Source of the DNA: Atherix ibis
Lineage: Eukaryota; Arthropoda; Insecta; Diptera; Athericidae
Assembly: GCA_958298945.1 (NCBI GenBank)
Contig: OY282605.1
Location: 42,572,811 to 42,636,810 of the forward strand
DNA: 64,000 nucleotides
Reading direction: 5' to 3'
How positions within the stretch are numbered: position 1 is the stretch's first letter; each line of letters opens with the position of its first letter. Both the position numbers and the translations under genes were made by a program. Positions 56,599 through 64,000 of the stretch are shown here, one piece after another. Below the pieces are notes generated by a model, which was given only the letters and a program-made list of their open reading frames with translations, was not told where the DNA came from and did no database searches.

Positions 56599-58194
56599 TT
56601 TTAAGCATACTTAAAAAAGTATTTAACAAATTGGGCATTTTTTTATTATAATTAAGTACCAATTAAGAACGGAATATTTTACAATCTACCACCATAAGTT
56701 AAGTGACAAACTGCAACTGTTGGAACATAAAAATTTCACATTTAGAAAAAAAATATTATACAATAAATACAACTACTTATATACAGTAAGGGTAAAATTT
56801 GAAATAAAAAAATTCTTCACATTTTTTTCCAACCCTAAATTGTAATCAGAACAAATATAATTGGCGTTAGCGTTTGACTGTCATGTTTTGTAGAATTGTT
56901 AATTATAGCTACAAAAATCAGTGTACGTTTTGTACATTGTATTCTGATTGATGAGTGTGGTTTTTGTGGCTTTTTTTTTTCTTAAAAGAATATTTTAAAT
57001 GGGAAAATACATTCATTTAATAGTATACTAAATATAATAAGGCACTCGTACATATCCTATAATTTCATGGAGGTTTTCATTTTCATCTTTTGCATAATTA
57101 ATAATAAAAACGATATAATTATAAAAATTTAATGTATTGAACTGCTATTAATAAATGTATACAAGTGCATGTACTAAGATATTTCGCAATTATCCTTTTA
57201 TTAGAGACAAATACTCGTAGAGCTTAACATAAAATAATTTTTTTTTTTTAGTATTATTGATTCCTGATGAAAAAATTTACTATTCCAGGTGATTATATTG
57301 AAAGAGTGGGTAATATTTCTACTCTTTTTTTTTAGTTCATTAACTACACTAAAATGAAAAGTTTAAAAATATTTAAATTAGTTTTCATTAGATTGATATT
57401 TAGTTGATTATAGAGAAATCCAAGTCAATTAAAAGTAATTTCTATTGAGTTTATATCGATCTGAACTAATTAGAAACGGGTTGATTAATGATTCAGTATG
57501 TTGGCACTTAGGCTTGATGTTTGATGCAATCATATTGTGCCAATTCGGATACTTGTTCGATCGTTGTTCCTTGCTTACGAATGTGGAAACTGAATAATGT
57601 TGGAATGAAAAATTTACCATCGTTATCGCATTGATAAGGTAGATACTCATAGAATAGGATTTGGTATTGAGTATACTGTTTAGAATTCTAACATGTTCCG
57701 TGATTCAAACTACACGAAATCAAACTACACGAACCAGTTGATGCTAGTCACAATGCACATATCCTTGTTTAGAGTTCAATTAACACATAATATGGTATGT
57801 GTTCGGCAATTAATTAGGCAGGTCAGCTCTATAGTACTTTGCAGGTACCTCTTGATTAGTTTCAATCCAGCCATCGATGGCGTTTATGTAAAAATGTTGT
57901 GGTTGTGGTTTTGCATAAACCAATTTCCTATTTAGAATTTTTTACTAAAATTTTAGTAATTAATTGCAAGTAGAAATAATTCAGCTTTTCATTTCGACAA
58001 TTTGTATTTAATGCAAAAGCGAAAAATTGTAAGTTTTCAAGTGTTTTTTAGGATCTAAATAAAATGTAAAAAATTGCTGTCTATAGTTGGTTTGTTTGAT
58101 AACTCTTAGTCCTAGACCTCTGGAAAGGGTTTGTCTTCTTTTATAGGTAAAAAGTCCAATAGAAATAGGCTATATTGACTATATAAAAGAGATC

Positions 58195-58830
58195 GTTCAT
58201 ATTGTAGTTCGGATAATACAGTCCCGTCATGTAACAATTCTTAAGTATCTATAAAAGAGACTGTGCATTTTGATGTGATGGTGTCATTTATACGTATTTT
58301 ATTGAAAATAAAGGCAAAGATACGATTCCCGTTAATTGCGAGTACTATAACTGAATGATATATAATTTTTGTTTACCCTTACTTAATCATTTTAAATTGG
58401 AGCACGTGTGGTTTTTAACAAAAAAGTGACACAACCTACAAAACAAGATAAATTTTGGATTTAATGCGCGAAAAGCTCCCATAACGTGTGTGTTGTTAAG
58501 GTCAATTGGCATCTAAGTTAGTACTATTTGATATTGTTTTAATCATATTTGGTTAAATAATTTTTAAATTTAATATTTGAATTACAACCCGAAATATGCG
58601 AAAACGTTATCAAAAATTACCTCAAGCGGATCAAGTCCTGCAAAAAATGTGTAGCAATTATTTAAATAATATTTTATATATTGTATAATGCCAAAACTTT
58701 TAACATATGACATAAAAGAAAAAAGTTTTAACCAAGTTTTGAATTTATAATTTCTATTATTTATTTTTATTTTCCAAACATTAATTGGAAAAAAGTTTTT
58801 TTTATCAGAAAATTCGCAAAACCATCAAAC
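58195..58830 (+). mobile_element. DDE transposase relic, ninth locus
   Basis: It starts near 58215 with 'tacagtcccgtcatgtaac', like 11035 and 47330, and continues with 'agagactgtgcattttgatgtgatgg' and 'cgtattttattgaaaataaag' (the PYFFEN block). Further on are 'ttttaacaaaaaagtga', 'gcgcgaaaagctcccataacg' and 'gcgaaaacgttatcaaaaatt' with 'tcctgcaaaaaatg' (the CEKVIKN tail). It is clearly collinear with the 47 kb copy. Coding is lost. Confidence 0.6.
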
Positions 58831-58892
58831 TTAAGCGGTTATTATTGAAATATTTTTACTTTTTTCTAAGTTGATAAATAATTTTTAAAACA

Positions 58893-60885
58893 TTTTTAGA
58901 ACGTACAAGAAATAGACGATGCCGTAAACGACTTGACTGTTTGCATACAGAACTCAATCACTAACGCCCACACAACTCATAACAAACCAACCATACGAGA
59001 ACATGACTATAATCTTCCGCAAAAAATTCGCAGCTTGATAAGCGAGAAACGTCGAGCCAGGGCCCAGTGGCAACGTTCAAGAATGCCAAATGAGAAGAAA
59101 AAACTGAACCAACTACAAAGAGAACTGAAACAAGAAATAATTAATTATAATAACGAAAGATTTACTGAATACACAGAATCACTAACAACTAATAAGTCAC
59201 TCTGGACAGCTACCCGACGAATTCTCAAATACAAAACAGCTACACACCCGCTCCGGAATACCGACGGAACCTGGGCAAAAACGGATAAACAGAAAGCCGA
59301 CATCTTCGGCAAACACTTAGAAACCTCTTTAAACCTCACGAAGATGTCCAAGACATTCTGCATGACGAACAAATATTCCGACAAATATCAACTCAGTTGC
59401 CCATAAGTCCACCTCCTAAGTTTTTCACTCCTTCCGAAGTTAAATTCACAATAGAACACCTTTCCAATAAAAAAAAGCCCCAGGATATGACCTAATAACT
59501 TCAGAAATCCTAAAACAAATTTCCAAAAAAAACCCTCGCCTTTATAACCTATATTTATAGTAGTATCCTCCACACATCATTTTTCCTTCCCTGTGGAAGT
59601 TTTCCATAATTAAGATGATCCCAAAACCAAATAAGCCCGAAAACCTTCCTACCTCATCTAGACCTATAAGCCTCCTTCCCATGTTATCAAAAATCTTAGA
59701 AAAATTAATCCTAAAACGCCTTTATCCCATTTTTGAAACCGAGGGTGTCATTCCTCAGCATCAGTTTGGATTTCGACCTGAGCATTCCACTATCCAGCAG
59801 TGTCATCGCGTAGTCGACTACATAGCGTGTTCGCTAGAGCGAAAGGAATACTGCCCAGGAGTGTTTCTTGACATTTCGCATGCTTTCGACCGTGTATGGC
59901 ACCCTGGATTGCTTTGGAAGTTGCAGCGAGTCCTACCCTCGGGTTATTTCCACATCCTTAACTCTTATCTCTCAGACCGATATTTTCAGGTAGCTGAAAA
60001 TATGGAGTACTCTGACATTTATCCAATTTCCGCCGGTGTCCCTCAAGGAAGTATCCTAGGTCCTATCCTATATAAAATTTATACCCATGATATTCCTTGC
60101 CACAACAACATCCTGACCGTAACGTATGCTGACGATACAGCTATCCTGACACATCACAAAGATCCTTCCACAGCTATTAGTATCCTACAGAACCATATTC
60201 AATCCTTAGAAACTTGGTTCAAAAGGTGGAGAGTGAAGGTAAAAAATAGCGTACGTTACCTTGGACTTATATTCGACAAACGGTTAACCTGGAACCTTAA
60301 TACGAAAACTAAAAGACGTGAACTTAACGGACGATACAAACAATTATTACGTCTCCTAGACAGTAAATCCTAACATACAACAACAAGTAAACTATTTCTA
60401 TACAATACAGTTCTGAAACCAATATGGACATATGGTCTAGAACTTTGGGGTTCGACTAAGCAATCCAACTCCCTTCCAATCCAATCCCTACAATCCCGAA
60501 TCCTTCGTAAAATGGTCAATGCCCCCTTTTATGTGCGAAACACTGTTATCCATCGTGACCTAAATGTTCCATTTGTTCGTGAACTATGCATCTCCCGATA
60601 TAAAAAATTCCATTCGCATCTATCCTTCCACCCTAATCCTTTAGGAAGGGAACTTTTCACTCCCGTCCTTCCAGTATGCACCCATCGACGTTTAAAACGG
60701 CGATGGCCGAGAGATTCTCTAAAATTATAAAATAAAATTACCCTGTTCTAGAGGTAACATCGATGGGTGTTTTCCTCCACATGTCTTCATGTCCTTGTAT
60801 ATTCCCGTAAAAAATCTGCTTGCTACTAGCATAAGTAGTTGAAGATATCATTTAAAATAAAAAAATAAAAAAATAAAAAAAAAAC
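58893..60885 (+). mobile_element. Jockey-clade retrotransposon, 5'-truncated, long copy
   Basis: It runs from the region just after the endonuclease to a 3' UTR and a poly(A)/AAAATAAAA tail (60850-60885). The 3' UTR is the same as in the 41 kb copy in opposite orientation. The 5' junction near 58893 is the point where protein similarity to the family begins; no target duplication could be confirmed. Confidence 0.85.
58933..60730 (+). pseudogene. Jockey ORF2, RT and linker, frameshifted
   Basis: The first frame (58933-59406) is the EN-RT linker (LPQKIRSLISEKRRARAQW, FTEYTESLTTNKSLW, TDKQKADIFGKHLETSL). A frameshift near 59335 and another near 59470-59530 interrupt the RT fingers. From 59615 the RT is open: MIPKPNKPENLPTSSRPISL, HQFGFRPEHSTIQQ, VFLDISHAFDRVWH (first catalytic Asp), GVPQGSILGPILY and TYADDTAIL. 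An in-frame 87-nt deletion removes 29 residues between WRVKV and KNSVRYLG. A stop follows LLDSKS (60371), and the tail (60512-60730) is otherwise normal. The catalytic residues are intact, but the gene is broken. Confidence 0.9.
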
Positions 60886-60889
60886 ATTT

Positions 60890-63160
60890 TTATTTCAGTG
60901 TTCAATAATTTTTTAATTCCAAAAAATTTTTTATTGAAAATATTTTTCTTTTCGTCTCTTAAATTAAAGATTTTGTTTGTTGAAAATATCTTTCAGAATT
61001 TCTCATTGGAAAATATTTAATGTTTTTTTTTTTGTTTTAAAGTTTTCCTCTTCTAAATTTAATTGTATTTATAAAGGAGTCATTCAATTAGAAAATTCTT
61101 AATATAAAAAACATAACATATTTTCAATTGAAGTATTATCGTTTGTAAAAATTTGTACTTAAAATATATTGTGTTTTGTTTGTTTAAAGAAAATTGACTT
61201 TTTCTTTATAGACGGAATGTTTTTTTATGTTTTTCGTTTTTTTTTTATATAAATTTTTATAAAATAAATTATAGAAATTTGTTGTTAGTAACCTATTGAG
61301 TCAAATGGATAGGACCTTTTCGAAACTCAATCAAATGGAGTAGATTTTTGATTGATTGATTGATCGACAGCGATAAACATTGAAAATGTTTCCACCTGAA
61401 TTTTGCTCGTGTACATATAAAAACCAATTTATCTTCTTTGGTTATATACTTGAGCACAACCATTATGATCCTGAATATCCGCAATAACAAACAAACAAAC
61501 AAAAAATGAATTCAAGAAAAATATTCGCAAAAAAAAAAAATTGGTCTACAATATATTTGTATACGTTCACAATTTACTATGAAGGATAATACTTGTTTAT
61601 GAAAAGGAAAAGGAAGGATAAATTCATAAATCCTTGAATTATCGATCCTTTATTAAAATTATTAGCTTCGATAATAGTCTTTAAAAAGAGAACGAATTTG
61701 TTACCATCAAAATAAATAGAATAAAAGGAAACAGTTTTTTTTTCTTGCTTGTCATAAAGTTTACCAGTTATAATTGGCAATTTTCTATAATACACTCTTA
61801 CTTATAACAACAAATAATATTCAATTAAGGAATTTTCTAGGATCTACTCCTGTTCATATACAATAGAATGGGATGGAAAACCCCTTCTGAGTTCTTTTTA
61901 AACATTTTCATATTGCTTCATCGTTTTTTTCTTCGGTGTTATAAATGTTACATTATATCAACAACAACAATAAAAAAACCGAATTCATCATATTTACTGG
62001 GTGCCTATATAAATGGTTCCATTTTATAAGACGGATTTTAGTTAATTTTTCGATAACAATAGTACTAATACAGCTATGAAATGTCACATGAAATTTCCAT
62101 CAATCATTGTCTAATAATTGAGGGAGAGATTTTTTTCTAATATTTTTCTGGTCAAAAAGGGGTGGTAAATAGGGAAGTGGTAGTAGAAAAATAGAAATAA
62201 ATAACAACAAAAAAATCTTCTCGTATAACTGAAAATAAGAAAAATATTTTCCACCACAAAACTCTTACGTATAAAACGTTTCGTATTACATTATTTTCTC
62301 AGTATGATATTAGATATACTTGTACTATTAAAGAAAAAAAAATGAAAGTGTTTTCCTGTAATAGATATTATCTTAGAAGTACTTATGGTTGGCCGTAATT
62401 TTGCCCCCCCCCCCCTAAACTCTAGTTTTTTTCCTTTTATTTTATCATATAAATCCATAGTTATTTTGTAAAAAAAAAATTAAGTGGATGAATTAATAGC
62501 AATAGTATATAAAAATAGGGGAGTTTATAAAGTAATTGATAAAAATAAAATATTTTATATTAATAAGTGAAATGTTTTTTTTAAATATTTTTTTACCATA
62601 GCCACGTGTTCAGTAAATTTGCGTGATTACCACAGGAAAAAAAAACCATTCGGTTGTAGATATGCACCAAAATTGCTTGGAAAATTTCCTTAATTAAATG
62701 GTTTTATGGAATAAATATTTAATGGCACAACTGTTGATTTTCTGAGCACTATACTGGATGAAAATGTTATCAAATATTACTACAACGAATATTTTGTAGC
62801 TATTATTTGACATGGTCTTTTGAAATATTACATTAAGTGTGTGTTTTTTTTTCTAACTACAATTTATTATATTGCTTTGAACAAAACTATTGTACATAAT
62901 ATAGTTCTTATGCAAATGATTATTTTTTTTGTAACCATTTACAAAAAAACTACATAAAAGTTTATTCTTTTCTTAGTTAGAATTAAACAATAATATATTA
63001 TTTCAATATCATAGAACTATAATACTCCTAAATTAGGAAGCCATGAATTTTTAGCGAGAATTAAAGTAATATCAACTGGTTGTCAATATCTTGATTTTGT
63101 TTGAATTTAAAAATAAAATATTTGTACTCTACCAATTCTGTAATAATGTTAAAAAAATAA
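60890..63160. other. AT-rich spacer, no gene seen
   Basis: Poly-A/T sequence with a C-run at 62403-62416 and a 'gattgattgattgatc' repeat near 61353. Short frames here are biased. No feature is supported. Confidence 0.5.
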
Positions 63161-63165
63161 TTATA

Positions 63166-64000
63166 CGAAGGTTATTCAACAAGTACTTAGCCTCACCGCC
63201 CGATGAAACCTTCTGTCACAAAAGAAATTTACCATCGTGCAGTACATTCTTTTATTAGCCTACTGTCAAAGTTTCAGTCGATTGCCTTCATTAGTTTTGT
63301 TTTGAGAGCCTTTGAAAGCGAGCGTGTCGGTCGGTTGCACAAAAATGGAAAAAGAACAATATCGTTCGGTGATTAGATTCTAGTTTTTGGAAGGGAAAAC
63401 GCGCAGCGAAATCAAAGATCACTTGGATGCTGTGTATGGTGACTCTTCTCCTTCGATGGCGACCGTCAAGACTTGGTTCAACGATGTTCGTGGCCGCACG
63501 TCGGTTTTTGATGAGCCACGCCCAGGTGCCCCGAAAACGGCTGCTACGGAGGAAAACGTTAAAAAAGTTCACGATCTAGTTTTGGCAGACCGTCAATTGA
63601 AGGTTCACGAGATAGCTGAGACTGTGGGCATCGCAGTAGGAACGGTGCATCATATTCTACACGAAAAACTGGGCATGAGAAAGCTGTCGGCGCGATGGGT
63701 GCCGCGTTTGCTCACACCGGAAAACAAACGCAACCGTGAGACCACATCGGCGACGTGTTTGTCGCTGTTTTAGCGCAATCCAGCGGAGTTCTTGCGTCGT
63801 TTCGTGACCGTCGACGAAACATGGATTTACTGGTACACACCAGAGATCAAGGAACAGTCGAAACAGTGGACTTCACCCGGCGAACGTGCTCCGAAGAAGG
63901 CGAAGACTGTTCGATCAGCCGGAAAGGTGATGGCCACCGTTTTCTGGGATTCACAAGATGTGATCCACATCGATTACCTCGAGAAGGGTAAAACAATCAC
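63166..64000 (+). mobile_element. irritans-type mariner, copy F, cut by window end
   Basis: The left TIR CGAAGGTTATTCAACAAGTA follows TA at 63164-63165 and matches the element at 15793-16855. The 5' leader, for example 'ttttgagagcctttgaaagcgagcg', is also shared. The right end lies beyond the window. Confidence 0.9.
63345..64000 (+). pseudogene. irritans-type mariner transposase, copy F, two stops, incomplete
   Basis: It starts MEKEQYRSVIRF, then a stop (63381) where family members have Leu, then FLEGKTRSEIKDHLDAVYGD and both HTH motifs. One codon is missing in WFNDVRGRT. A second stop (63771) replaces Gln in SLF*RNPAEFLRRF. The first catalytic Asp is present (TVDETWIYWYTPE). The frame then runs open through QWTSPGERAPKKAKTVRSAG and IHIDYLEKGKTIT to the window edge. 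Only point lesions are seen, so it is the best-preserved member of this family here. Second and third Asp cannot be judged. Confidence 0.9.

Larger units (their letters stand above)
54880..58190. other. AT-rich spacer with a few less-biased patches
   Basis: It holds a TTA microsatellite (55478-55503) and long homopolymers. The patch 56120-56600 has balanced composition (see the separate entry). The patch 57430-57900 is also less biased but shows no family. No transposon termini were recognised. Confidence 0.4.

Overview
The window reads as repeat-rich, strongly AT-biased animal DNA, almost certainly from an insect. The evidence is the transposon content: mariner elements of several insect-type lineages, Jockey-, I- and R1-clade non-LTR retrotransposons, a gypsy-like LTR remnant and short inverted-repeat elements, with long A/T tracts and trinucleotide microsatellites between them. 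A dipteran is my best guess, but the sequence alone does not fix the species. I found no convincing host protein-coding gene, tRNA or rRNA. The only host-like coding hints are one possible terminal exon near 53.6 kb and a short unassigned reading frame near 56.5 kb, both weak.

Layout. 0-2.6 kb: two decayed Jockey-like fragments (minus). 5.4-6.0 kb: tail of an I-clade (RNase H-bearing) LINE (minus). 6.8-8.0 kb: Mos1-like mariner with TA target duplication (minus). 9.6-10.9 kb: irritans-type mariner. 11.0-12.6 kb: tandem array of a half-length DDE (Tc1/mariner superfamily) relic that recurs at nine loci. 13.2-13.9 kb: mariner relic abutting a related short inverted-repeat element. 15.8-16.9 kb: irritans-type mariner (minus). 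16.9-18.2 kb: two more DDE relics. 19-19.6 kb: I-clade relic. 20.2-20.5 kb: LTR-like sequence with 102-bp repeats carrying heat-shock-element arrays. 23.5-25 kb: DDE relic split by a Mos1-like mariner. 26.6-28.6 kb: second heat-shock-element LTR relic split by a mellifera-type mariner. 29.0-30.65 kb: two mariner remnants. 32.8-34.6 kb: mariner inside mariner. 35.7-36.9 kb: another mauritiana-type mariner. 37.1-39.5 kb: GC-rich R1-clade LINE (minus). 40.9-43.7 kb: Jockey copy abutting an I-clade copy (both minus), followed to 44.9 kb by a mellifera-type mariner. 45-46.6 kb: DDE relic and mariner remnant. 47.3-49.5 kb: DDE relic containing a perfect 32-bp inverted repeat and split by a Mos1-like mariner. 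51.3 and 54.5 kb: two inverted-repeat MITEs. 58.2-60.9 kb: DDE relic and a long Jockey copy. 63.2 kb to the end: irritans-type mariner cut by the window edge.

All transposase and reverse-transcriptase genes seen are broken, so the elements are probably not mobile under their own coding capacity. Several are young: two Jockey copies are nearly identical in protein, and many mariners keep clear TIRs and TA duplications. Nesting gives a relative order: DDE relics and the LTR element are oldest, and mariners landed in them later. The most interesting signals are the paired heat-shock-element/GAGA-like LTR repeats, the widespread C-terminal-half DDE relic, the long perfect hairpin, and the recurrent deletions at one spot in the Mos1-like transposase.
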